Shown: positions 12,262 through 20,022 of the stretch, in pieces
Position numbering within the stretch: position 1 is the first letter of the stretch
How the letters are laid out: each line of letters opens with the position of its first letter
Origin: a virus
Virus record (IMG/VR): IMGVR_UViG_3300031977_000925
Span: 1 to 27,806 of that record
DNA length: 27,806 nt
Reading direction: 5' to 3' (one strand)
Notes under the pieces: model-generated
Told to the model about the DNA's origin: nothing
The model's input: the letters and a program-made list of their open reading frames with translations, nothing else
The model's database searches: none
Translations under genes and position numbers: made by a program

Positions 12262-13462
12262 CATACATAAAAAATACCTGCCAATATCCACAGACGATAG
12301 TAGATACTTTGTGGTTACAGGTGGTAGGGGTTCAGGTAAGTCTTTCTCAATAAATGCTCTGCTTGTTATACTTACCTATGAGCGTGGGCATACAATCCTA
12401 TTCACACGATATACTTTAACATCTGCACGTATCTCAATCATCCCTGAGTTTATTGAGAAGTTAGAACTGATGGACTGTATTGCAGACTTCCACGTAACAA
12501 AGGACGAGATAATAAATAAGAAATCAGGAAGCAAGATAATCTTTAGGGGTATCAAGACAAGCTCAGGCGATCAGACAGCGAGTTTAAAATCACTCACAGG
12601 CATTACGACTTGGGTAGTAGATGAAGCAGAGGAACTAACAGACGAGCAGAAGTTTGATACCATTGACCTATCAGTAAGACAACAAGGCAATCAAAACAGA
12701 GTTATACTGATACTCAACCCTACAACAAAAGAACATTTTGTCTATACACGATTCTTTGAAGATAAGGGTGTACAGGAAGGTAGCAATACGAGTAAGGATA
12801 ACACCACATACATTCACACCACATACTTAGACAACTTAGACAATCTATCTACAAGCTACATAGAGCAGATAGAACAAATGAAACAGCGCAGACCTGAGAA
12901 ATACAAACAGCAGATGTTAGGTTCGTGGATGAGTAAAGCAGAGGGTGTGATATTCACTAATTGGACTATTGGGGAATTTAAAAAGAAAGGTGTTAGCGTA
13001 TGGGGGCAGGATTATGGTTTTGCAGCAGACCCCTCAACCCTTGTAGAAACAAACATAGATACAGATAACAAAATAATCTATTTAAGGGAATGTTTTTACC
13101 TGCCACGTCTTACAACCTCACAGATAGCTCAACTCAATCTTAAACACGCTAAGGATGGTCTTATTGTAGGGGATAGTGCAGAACCAAGACTTATACACGA
13201 ACTCAAAGCAAAGGGGTGTAGTGTAAAGCCATCCATAAAAGGACAGGGAAGTGTTACCTATGGCATCTCTTTATTACAAGACTACGACTTAGTGGTAAGC
13301 CCTGATAGTACAAACCTGATTAAAGAGCTGAACAATTACAGATGGTTAGAGCGCAAATCAAACACGCCTGTTGATGCTTATTGCCACCTTATTGATGCGA
13401 TTAGATACAGCGTAGGCTATCAACTACAAAACCCAAACAGAGGTCAGTACGCTATTAGCTAA
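12251..13462 (+). CDS. terL: Terminase large subunit (packaging ATPase/nuclease)
   Basis: 403 residues from a TTG at 12251 (no ATG is suitably placed). Walker A is GGRGSGKS at 24-31 and Walker B is TTWVVDEAEEL at about 119-129. A coupling-motif-like stretch ILNPTTKEHF follows. The RNase H-like nuclease half has acidic residues in WGQDYGFAADPS, GLIVGDSAEPRLI and HLIDAIRYSV. The arrangement is that of the PBSX-like (Terminase_3) group. The protein translocates DNA into proheads and cuts concatemers. Portal and capsid genes lie more than 8 kb away, which is unusual. Confidence 0.95.
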   Translation: MSINIHKKYLPISTDDSRYFVVTGGRGSGKSFSINALLVILTYERGHTILFTRYTLTSARISIIPEFIEKLELMDCIADFHVTKDEIINKKSGSKIIFRGIKTSSGDQTASLKSLTGITTWVVDEAEELTDEQKFDTIDLSVRQQGNQNRVILILNPTTKEHFVYTRFFEDKGVQEGSNTSKDNTTYIHTTYLDNLDNLSTSYIEQIEQMKQRRPEKYKQQMLGSWMSKAEGVIFTNWTIGEFKKKGVSVWGQDYGFAADPSTLVETNIDTDNKIIYLRECFYLPRLTTSQIAQLNLKHAKDGLIVGDSAEPRLIHELKAKGCSVKPSIKGQGSVTYGISLLQDYDLVVSPDSTNLIKELNNYRWLERKSNTPVDAYCHLIDAIRYSVGYQLQNPNRGQYAIS

Positions 13463-13487
13463 AATCATTTTTTTTTACGTTATATAA
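13459..13487 (+). promoter_or_regulatory. Putative late promoter L2, before tail chaperone
   Basis: CTAAAAT (13459-13465), 10 bases rich in T, then TACGTTATATAA (13476-13487). Only two bases separate it from the ATG at 13490. If this is a promoter, the transcript would be leaderless or nearly so. Confidence 0.68.
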
Positions 13488-13489
13488 GT

Positions 13490-14137
13490 ATGAAAGTAGA
13501 TATAGAAATCCCTGAATCGCTTAATGAGATAACCTTAGACCAATATCAGAGATATCTAAAGATACAAGATAACAACGAGGACGAGAAGTTTTTAGCTGTT
13601 AAGATGATAGAGATATTTTGTGGGATACGTGGCGACCACGTCCTGCTTATGAGGGCTACTGACATTAACAGCATAGTGCAGATATTAACTGAGATGCTAA
13701 ACCATACACCCAAGTTGCAAACTATGTTCAAGATGAAAGGTACGCAATATGGGTTTATACCTAAGTTAGATGATATGAGCTTTGGCGAATACATAGACTT
13801 AGATACGTTTATAGGCGATTGGGAAAATATGCACAGGGCTATGAATGTTCTATACAGACCTATTGTGAATCAATATGGCGATAAGTACAACGTAGAGGAT
13901 TATAGCGTAGATAACGCAGAAAAGATGAAAGATATGCCCATGAGTGCAGTCTTAGGTTCTATTGTTTTTTTTTACAATTTAGGGATGGACTTATCGAAAG
14001 CTATGCTGAACTATTTGGGGAACGAGGAGATGAACTTAGCGCTGCATCTAATTTCGGACGAAAATGGGGGTGGTATCAATCACTTTACGCACTCGCTCAG
14101 GGGGATATTGGACGATTTGAAGATATCACTAAACTAA
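13490..14137 (+). CDS. Tail assembly chaperone, short (G-like) form
   Basis: 215 residues. The N-terminus (DIEIPESLNEITLDQYQRYL, then FLAVKMIEIFCGI and a PKLDDMSFGEYIDLDTFIGD segment) is of a type common in Bacteroidetes phages at the tail-chaperone position. It ends GGGINHFTHSLRGILDDLKI. It lies between terminase and the tail-tube-side genes, ahead of the tape measure. A run of nine T at 13965-13973 lies inside it, and a second protein-like frame (-1) runs on past its stop, as in lambda G/GT. The identification rests on position, size and the frameshift arrangement. Confidence 0.78.
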   Translation: MKVDIEIPESLNEITLDQYQRYLKIQDNNEDEKFLAVKMIEIFCGIRGDHVLLMRATDINSIVQILTEMLNHTPKLQTMFKMKGTQYGFIPKLDDMSFGEYIDLDTFIGDWENMHRAMNVLYRPIVNQYGDKYNVEDYSVDNAEKMKDMPMSAVLGSIVFFYNLGMDLSKAMLNYLGNEEMNLALHLISDENGGGINHFTHSLRGILDDLKISLN

Positions 14138-14226
14138 ACGCTCATCAATGTTTATATGCCCTAAGTTTTATGAAAGACAAAGCAGAGTTAGAAGCAAGAC
14201 AAATAAAAAGTAAATTTAATGGCTAA
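13966..14226 (+). CDS. -1 frameshift extension of the tail chaperone (GT-like), no start codon of its own
   Basis: The frame one base behind the chaperone frame is open through the slippery run to the TAA at 14224-14226. It has no ATG, GTG or TTG between 13966 and the middle of the segment. It encodes convincing protein: FGRKWGWYQSLYALAQGDIG, then RFEDITKLNAHQCLYALSFM and KDKAELEARQIKSKFNG. Slippage at T-TTT-TTT (13966-13972) would give about 245 residues; a site closer to GAAAATGGGGGT (14060) is an alternative. It overlaps the next gene's ATG (14219). In the related lambda system the fusion is made at a few percent and is needed for tail assembly. Confidence 0.68.
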   Translation, partial: FFLQFRDGLIESYAELFGERGDELSAASNFGRKWGWYQSLYALAQGDIGRFEDITKLNAHQCLYALSFMKDKAELEARQIKSKFNG

Positions 14227-14692
14227 TCAAGGTGTAATAGGTTTTTACCAAATAACCAAAACAATCAAAGACCAACTGTTAGACGATGTAAACGTCAACA
14301 CAGTAACAACAGGGGATATCACAGACATTGACTTAGCCAAGCAGACAATGTACCCTTTATCTCACTTTATAGTAAACAACGTAACATTAGAGGAAAACAT
14401 ATATAGGTTTAATATCTCTGTGTTGGCTATGGATATTGTTGACCAAAGCAAAGAAGCAACCACAGACATCTTTAAAGGTAACAACAACGAACAGGATGTG
14501 CTTAACACTCAGCTTGTAGTTTTAAACAAACTTATACAAGTACTTAGAATGGGTACGTTGTATCAAAACAAATACCAATTAGATGGCGACCCTACTTGCG
14601 AACCCTTTTATGATAGATTTGAGAATCAAGTAGCAGGATGGGCTTGTACGTTTGATGTATTAATACAAAACGATATTAATATATGCAGCTAA
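14219..14692 (+). CDS. Putative tail terminator or tail-completion protein
   Basis: 157 residues with an alpha/beta layout: N-terminal helix (GVIGFYQITKTIKDQLLDD), then TVTTGDITDIDLAKQTMYPL, NNVTLEENIYRFNISVLAMD, and GWACTFDVLIQNDINICS at the end. The layout (helix, then strands, with a mid-protein helix of DVLNTQLVVLNKLIQ) resembles small tail terminator proteins. Position next to the chaperone and the HK97-gp10-like gene fits. It overlaps that next gene by 10 bases. No catalytic motif. Confidence 0.6.
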   Translation: MANQGVIGFYQITKTIKDQLLDDVNVNTVTTGDITDIDLAKQTMYPLSHFIVNNVTLEENIYRFNISVLAMDIVDQSKEATTDIFKGNNNEQDVLNTQLVVLNKLIQVLRMGTLYQNKYQLDGDPTCEPFYDRFENQVAGWACTFDVLIQNDINICS

Positions 14693-15189
14693 AAGAAACA
14701 CAGGCAGCTCTAAGGGCTTTTGGTAAGTATGTAGTGCAACAATCACGCACAAACCTTACTAAAGGCAAAAAGAACGTAAATAAAAAATTGTACGATTCTA
14801 TTGGATACACCATAGAGGAAGTAAGTCAAGGTTTTAGACTTTACTTTGAGATGGAAGATTATGGTATGTTTCAAGACAGGGGTGTTAAGGGTGTTAAAGG
14901 TGGTAAGTCTTTAAGTAATTTTAGTTACAAGCAATCATCAAACCTCGTAGGGTTAGAAAGTAAAACAGGTACGTTTGGTAAGTGGGCATCTGCAAAGAGA
15001 ATACAGTTTAGAGACAAAAAGGGTAGGTTTTTAAGTTATAAGCAGACAGGGTTTGCGCTTGCTACGATTGTAAAGAACTATGGTATAAAGCCTTCTCTGT
15101 TTTTTACTAAGCCCTTTGAGAAAGCATTTACTAACCTACCTAAAGAATTACAAGAGCAATTTGCTATCGATTTAGAAAACTCAATATAA
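14683..15189 (+). CDS. Neck/tail completion protein, HK97 gp10-like
   Basis: 168 residues, basic. The YGMFQDRGVKGVKGGK stretch corresponds to the Y-x-x-x-x-E/D-x-G turn of HK97-gp10-like proteins, with helices before (LRAFGKYVVQQSRTNLTKG) and after (KPFEKAFTNLPKELQEQF). These proteins join the head-tail interface. It is rich in Lys and Gly, with a possible flexible loop at 65-90. It overlaps its neighbours by 10 bases and 1 base. Family assignment is moderate; structural role is likely. Confidence 0.62.
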   Translation: MQLKETQAALRAFGKYVVQQSRTNLTKGKKNVNKKLYDSIGYTIEEVSQGFRLYFEMEDYGMFQDRGVKGVKGGKSLSNFSYKQSSNLVGLESKTGTFGKWASAKRIQFRDKKGRFLSYKQTGFALATIVKNYGIKPSLFFTKPFEKAFTNLPKELQEQFAIDLENSI

Positions 15190-16259
15190 TGGCAACAAAG
15201 ATAAACGTAAGAAGTCCTTTTTATGTAAAAGCAAGTAATGGCGGTTTAGCTTCTGCTACAATGCGGTTATATATTTACACAGGTGTATTAACAACAGACA
15301 AGCCTTCTACTGCACAATATACCATAACGAAAAACGAAATAGACTCAAATAACTATGTGGTGTTTGAGATTAGCGAACTTGTGCGTGATTATTTAGAAGT
15401 AGAGTTTAACGGAACGCATACAAGTTATTCTGTTTGGGTAGAGTCTGATATCACTATTTATAGTGGTGTTGATGGTGGTGGTACAAGTTTAGGTACAAGC
15501 AACACAGACTATATTGCTTTGGATGGCTATGGTTATTTTACTGATAGTATTAATCCTGAGCTACAAAGAGATGCATTACAATCAAACCTTATAATCTACA
15601 AAGACGAAAACGAGGATGTAATACTGCCTGTATTTGCAGAGGACACGAATACAGTTAAATACTATCAAGATGCAACGGAAAGACATACAGTTACCATAAC
15701 CGATAATGGAAACACAAACCAAAAAATACAATACATAAGTAGTAGTGTAGTTACAGGTACATTCAATAAGATTGTGGTTAATTATGGCGCAGGTGCAGGT
15801 ACTGACAAAACATTTACAGTAGAGGAATTACAATGCAGTAAATACACACCAATTAAAGCTACGTTTGTAAATAAGTTTGGTGCGTTGCAAGATATGTACT
15901 TAGACCGCAAAAATACTGAGTCTATAAACACACAATCTGAAACATACAAATCAGCTAACATCAACCTGTCTACTTTGACCTATGATGTCAACGAACACCA
16001 AAAGCGAACATTTGATAAAATGGGTAATGAAACAATAGTAGCTAACACAGGGTACATAAGCGACACTCATAACGAAGTGATCAAGCAACTTATGTTAAGC
16101 GAACAAGTTTGGTTAGAAAAATTAGATGGCACAAACAGCATCTATCCTGTTAATGTTACAACTCAGTCATTACAATACAAAACAAGCGTAAACGATAAGC
16201 TCGTACAATACACGCTTAACTTTGAATACGCATTTGATAAAATAAACAACGTAAGATAG
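15189..16259 (+). CDS. Tail structural protein, beta-rich
   Basis: 356 residues, almost all beta-strand patterns. It begins KINVRSPFYVKASNGGLASA, has ISELVRDYLEVEFNGTHTSY near 60-80, and ends SLQYKTSVNDKLVQYTLNFE. It is a type commonly found before the large tail-tip protein in Bacteroidetes phages. No enzyme motif is present. The SPFYV opening and the repeated Thr/Ser-rich strands fit a distal tail or baseplate component. Its stop overlaps the GTG of the next gene by one base. Confidence 0.6.
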   Translation: MATKINVRSPFYVKASNGGLASATMRLYIYTGVLTTDKPSTAQYTITKNEIDSNNYVVFEISELVRDYLEVEFNGTHTSYSVWVESDITIYSGVDGGGTSLGTSNTDYIALDGYGYFTDSINPELQRDALQSNLIIYKDENEDVILPVFAEDTNTVKYYQDATERHTVTITDNGNTNQKIQYISSSVVTGTFNKIVVNYGAGAGTDKTFTVEELQCSKYTPIKATFVNKFGALQDMYLDRKNTESINTQSETYKSANINLSTLTYDVNEHQKRTFDKMGNETIVANTGYISDTHNEVIKQLMLSEQVWLEKLDGTNSIYPVNVTTQSLQYKTSVNDKLVQYTLNFEYAFDKINNVR

Positions 16260-18328
16260 TGCAAAGCATACAGCTATATATCGAAGGTCAACGTATAGAT
16301 ATGTTTAAAGATGAAAGCGTATCTATCACTCAGTCTATCCAAAACGTAAAGGACATAGCTAAAGTGTTCACAGAGTTTACAAAGACGTTTACCCTGCCTG
16401 CTTCTAAAACTAACAACAAGATATTCAAGCACTATTATAACTTTGATATCACAGGGGGCTTTGATGCGAGAACAAAGAAAGACGCTACACTTGAATTAAA
16501 CTACCTACCATTTAAAAAAGGTAAGATAAAGTTAGAAGGTGTAGATTTACAAAACAGAAAACCTAAGTCTTATCGCATCACATTCTTTGGTAACACTGTA
16601 ACACTTAAAGACTTATTAGGCGAAGATAAGCTAAGTGCACTTACAAGTCTTAATAGCTTAAACGAAACCTTTTCATCTTCTGAAATAAAGTCAGCTTTGC
16701 AGAGAAACCCTGCATCAAACGATGTAGTAGTACCTATTATCACTCACACAAAAAGACTTTACTACGATAGTGGGGATAACACACACAACACAGGGAATCT
16801 ATACTATCAAAGTGGTAATAAGCATGGTCTTGCTTGGAACGAGTTAAAATACGCACTAAGGGTACATAAGATTATAGAAGCTATTGAGGATGCTTATGGT
16901 ATAACTTTTAGTACAGATTTCTTAAACACCACAAACGATGCTTACTATGATTTGTTTATGTGGTTACACAGAAAAAAAGGTATAGTATCAAGTGGCAAAC
17001 AAATAGACACCTTTACTAATCAAATAGATGGTTGGACAGCAGGGGCAGGTACTACTACACCACCAACTGCTTCGCCTTTATCACAAATGACTAACACCTC
17101 AGCACTACAAGTTACAGCTACACCACCTATTTTAAATTTTACTTTAAACTTACAAAGGACAACAACCCAACCATACGATATTAATATATTTAGGAATGGT
17201 ATAGAGGTTTATTCAGAAAGCAACATAACAAGCACAAATAAAATAATCTATTTAACCTCTGTTTATAGCCCTTTATCTTATTATACTGTATCTGTTGAGT
17301 ATTCAGCTGCATTTACATTTACAGATATTATATGGACTACTCAAAAGCTTGCTTTCACAACAACAGTTACTACAACTCACAGTACAGGTAATTATGTTTT
17401 AACTACTGATTTTGATTTTGTTATTACAGGTCAAATACCTGAAATAAAAGTAATTGATTTTTTGACAGGATTGTTCAAGATGTTTAACCTCACAACTTTT
17501 GTAGAGGATGATGGTACGATATACGTTGATACCTTAGATAACTTTTATGCAAATAAAAAATCAATAAGCACAGCATACGATATAAGCGAGTTTGTAGATG
17601 TAAACAGTAGTCAGGTTAATGTAGCTTTGCCATATAGAGAAGTATCGTTTAGTTATGAAGATACAGATACATTTTTAGCTGCTACACACAATCAGCTGTT
17701 TAATCAAGAATGGGCAAAGACAGATTATAGCCAAACAGATGATGATGGCAATATAGTAGATGGTTCTCTTTATAGCGTAGTAGCCCCATTTGGACACCCT
17801 AAATACGAAAGACTTGTTAATTTAGATACAGAAAGCCAAACAGATATACAATGGGGTTGGTCGGTAGATGATAACCAAGAAAGCTATATAGGAAAACCAT
17901 TACTATTTTATCCTGTATATACAAACCCCTCAGAAACAATTAGCTTTATAGATGTAGTCAATGCAGATGGCACTTATAACACACACTCTGCTGTATCAGG
18001 AAGCGTTAATATGCCATCTAACAGCGTTTCTTTTAGCTCAGGTACATCTACTGCCAATATCAATTTTAAGTTAGAGAAAAACGAATATACAGGCGATAGT
18101 AGTTTTACAGGTACGTTGTTTCAAAACTATTATAGCACTTATATTACAAATGTGTTCAATACAAAGAACAGAATCACAAAAGTAAAGGCATACTTACCCC
18201 TTAGAATCCTTTTAAACTTTACACTTGCTGATAGGTTCGATATCAATGGCAAAAGGTATAAGATCAACAGCATAGAAACGAACTTAGCGACAGGCGAATC
18301 AAACATAGAACTATTAAACGAATTATGA
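16259..18328 (+). CDS. Large tail-tip/baseplate hub-like protein
   Basis: 689 residues from a GTG at 16259 (TAGTG overlap with the upstream stop). The first ~130 residues are IQLYIEGQRIDMFKDESVSI, FTEFTKTFTLPASKTNNKIF, then GFDARTKKDATLELNYLPF and RKPKSYRITFFG. This resembles the N-terminal barrel of hub-type proteins. A middle region at about 250-380 is Thr-rich, fibronectin-like and probably an insertion. The end has LRILLNFTLADRFDINGKRY. It is likely the tail-tip protein that contacts the cell. Assignment is by size and position between tail and tape-measure genes. Confidence 0.62.
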   Translation: MQSIQLYIEGQRIDMFKDESVSITQSIQNVKDIAKVFTEFTKTFTLPASKTNNKIFKHYYNFDITGGFDARTKKDATLELNYLPFKKGKIKLEGVDLQNRKPKSYRITFFGNTVTLKDLLGEDKLSALTSLNSLNETFSSSEIKSALQRNPASNDVVVPIITHTKRLYYDSGDNTHNTGNLYYQSGNKHGLAWNELKYALRVHKIIEAIEDAYGITFSTDFLNTTNDAYYDLFMWLHRKKGIVSSGKQIDTFTNQIDGWTAGAGTTTPPTASPLSQMTNTSALQVTATPPILNFTLNLQRTTTQPYDINIFRNGIEVYSESNITSTNKIIYLTSVYSPLSYYTVSVEYSAAFTFTDIIWTTQKLAFTTTVTTTHSTGNYVLTTDFDFVITGQIPEIKVIDFLTGLFKMFNLTTFVEDDGTIYVDTLDNFYANKKSISTAYDISEFVDVNSSQVNVALPYREVSFSYEDTDTFLAATHNQLFNQEWAKTDYSQTDDDGNIVDGSLYSVVAPFGHPKYERLVNLDTESQTDIQWGWSVDDNQESYIGKPLLFYPVYTNPSETISFIDVVNADGTYNTHSAVSGSVNMPSNSVSFSSGTSTANINFKLEKNEYTGDSSFTGTLFQNYYSTYITNVFNTKNRITKVKAYLPLRILLNFTLADRFDINGKRYKINSIETNLATGESNIELLNEL

Positions 18329-18480
18329 TACAGAATATCTTAGAGTTACTACCCTATGTAAAAGATGGCTCGGAAAACATCCGAATAGCTAAAGGACAGA
18401 ACTATCTACCTAAGAACTTAAAACAAGCATTTACCCAAGTTAAAAACGAAATAAAATGGCAGTCAAAAAAACAATCATAA
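18325..18480 (+). CDS. Hypothetical 51-residue protein
   Basis: Reads MIQNILELLPYVKDGSENIR, then IAKGQNYLPKNLKQAFTQVK and NEIKWQSKKQS. Soluble and basic at the C-terminus. ATGA overlap with the tail-tip gene, and its last 25 bases overlap the tape-measure start in another frame. The tight tiling supports it; the function is not recognised. Confidence 0.58.
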   Translation: MIQNILELLPYVKDGSENIRIAKGQNYLPKNLKQAFTQVKNEIKWQSKKQS

Positions 18481-18962
18481 TTGATGCACAGACCGATGGG
18501 GCTGAAAAAAGCATTGATAATCTTAAAAAGAGTACTGATAATCTAAATGAAAGCACAGAAGATTTAACAGGTAGCTTAGATAATCTTACAGGTGGTGCTA
18601 TTAGTGGGTTTAAGGGTGTTAGCCAAAGTGTTAAAAAAGCAGTTAGTGGATTTAAGAGTCTTAGGGTGGCGATTATTGCCACAGGTATAGGTGCATTAGT
18701 GTTAGGTGTTATATCTCTACAAAAGGCATTTACAGCATCAGAAGAGGGGCAAAATAGGTTTGCCAAGTTAATGACTCAGATAGGTGTTGTTACAGGTAAT
18801 GTAGTAGATATCTTGGCTAACTTAGGGGAATCCATATTTGCAGCAGGTAAGGCATTATTCAAACTTGCTAAAGGCGATTTAAAAGGCGCATCCGCAGCAT
18901 GGGGCGAACTCAAAGAAAATGTATCTGAGGTTGTAGATGGTGTTAAGAACTTTGGCGAATAA
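18456..18962 (+). CDS. Tape measure protein, N-terminal part ending at an in-frame TAA
   Basis: 168 residues up to a TAA at 18960. After a short strand (KKTIIIDAQTDGAEKSIDNL) come coiled-coil repeats of the K-S-T-D-N-L type. A hydrophobic helix follows at about 70-90 (VAIIATGIGALVLGVISL), then Gly/Ala-rich helices (FAAGKALFKLAKGDLKGASA). This matches the start of Bacteroidetes-phage tape measure proteins. The reading frame continues past the TAA in the same frame, with perfectly sensible protein. It is probably one gene with a nonsense change or a sequencing error, not a natural end. Confidence 0.8.
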   Translation: MAVKKTIIIDAQTDGAEKSIDNLKKSTDNLNESTEDLTGSLDNLTGGAISGFKGVSQSVKKAVSGFKSLRVAIIATGIGALVLGVISLQKAFTASEEGQNRFAKLMTQIGVVTGNVVDILANLGESIFAAGKALFKLAKGDLKGASAAWGELKENVSEVVDGVKNFGE

Positions 18963-19988
18963 ACAAAAAACGAAATAAAGTTAGCAGGTCAGTTAGCAGA
19001 TGCAAGAGCTAAAGCAGACAAGGTAGAAAGAAGATTGCTTGTTGATAGAGCAGAAGCAGATAGAAAACGAGCAGAGCTTTTAGAGAAAGCAGTAGATAGA
19101 GAGCAGTTTTCAACAGAGCAAAGGATTGAGTTTTTAAAAGAAGCAGGTAGGATAGACCAAGAGATAACTCAACAAGAGATACAGGCATCTCAATTAAGAT
19201 TAGAAGCCAAACAATTAGAGAACTCTTTAGGCAAGTCAACAAAAGAAGATTTAGACGAGGAAGCACAACTTAAAGCCAACTTAATACAATTAGAAACTGC
19301 AAGACTATCTAAGCAAAAAGAGGTTACATCTCAAACCATTGCTCTATTAAACGAACAAAGAGCAGCAGAGAAAGCGATAGCCGATGAAAAGGCGGCAGAG
19401 GAAAAAGCAGCAGCAGACGCAGAAGCTCAAAGACAAAAAGAAGCTGAGGAAAAAAGAAAGCAATTAGCGGAAGCAGCTAAACAAGATGCTCTAAAGCAAG
19501 CTGAGTTAGATAAACAACTTGCAATCCAAAAACAACAAGATATCACAAACGCACTTGGTAACATAGCAAGTATTGTAGGGCAAAATTCTAAGTTTGGTAA
19601 AGCTATTGCAATTGTACAAGCGATTAGAGATACTTATGCAGGTGCGAACAAAGCTCTTGCTCAGGGTGGTATTTTTGGGTTTATAGGGGCTGCTGCTGTT
19701 GTAGCAGGTGGACTTGCTAACGTCAAAGCCATAACGTCTGCACAAGAACCTGCTGCACCAAGTTTTGCTCAAGGTGGTGGAAGAGGTGCGCCAACTGTAT
19801 CTGTGCCAACTGCAACGCCCCCTACACCCCCTGCATTTAACATAGTAGGTGCATCAGATACGAACCAATTAGCAGAAGCAATAGGTGGACAAGCGCAGCA
19901 ACCTGTAAAGGCATACGTGGTATCAAACGATGTAAGCACAGCACAGGAATTAGACCGAAACATCGTAGAGGGTGCATCGATAGGATAA
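18963..19988 (+). pseudogene. Tape measure protein, C-terminal part after the TAA (same frame, no start codon)
   Basis: The frame is open from directly after the TAA to 19988, giving 341 residues that continue the same protein: ELAGQL-type coiled coil (IKLAGQLADARAKADKVERR), a long Ala/Glu/Lys helix (AAEKAIADEKAAEEKAAADA), and the typical C-terminal membrane-like part (FGKAIAIVQAIRDTYAGANK, then GFIGAAAVVAGGLANVKAIT). There is not one Met codon in the part from 19035 to the end, and the first candidate start is a TTG at 19035. It therefore cannot readily be made on its own. The whole 18456-19988 gene would be about 510 residues. Confidence 0.75.
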
Positions 19989-19990
19989 AA

Positions 19991-20020
19991 TACAAAAACC
20001 AAACTAAATACGTTATATAA
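19991..20020 (+). promoter_or_regulatory. Putative late promoter L3, before the prohead protease
   Basis: TACAAAAA (19991-19998), 10 bases, then TACGTTATATAA (20009-20020), two bases before the ATG. Same box-to-ATG distance (14 bases from TACG) as at 13476 and 21503. Confidence 0.7.
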
Positions 20021-20022
20021 AT

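Noticed and set aside
12284-12292. DnaA-box-like ATATCCACA inside terL
   Set aside because: A single near-match within codons, with no cluster of boxes around it.
18440-18766. 108-residue antisense ORF opposite the tape measure start
   Set aside because: It overlaps a strongly supported + strand gene and has low-complexity Leu/Pro composition.
18960-18962. Stop-codon reassignment (TAA read as an amino acid)
   Set aside because: Most genes in the window end with TAA at sensible places, so a global recoding of TAA does not fit; a local error or mutation is simpler.
19009-20002. Antisense ORFs opposite the tape measure C-terminus (including 19009-19266, 19506-19772, 19769-20002)
   Set aside because: Long Leu- or Pro-rich antisense frames arise from the biased codons of the Ala/Glu/Gln-rich coiled coil; there is no start signal and every real neighbour is on the + strand.
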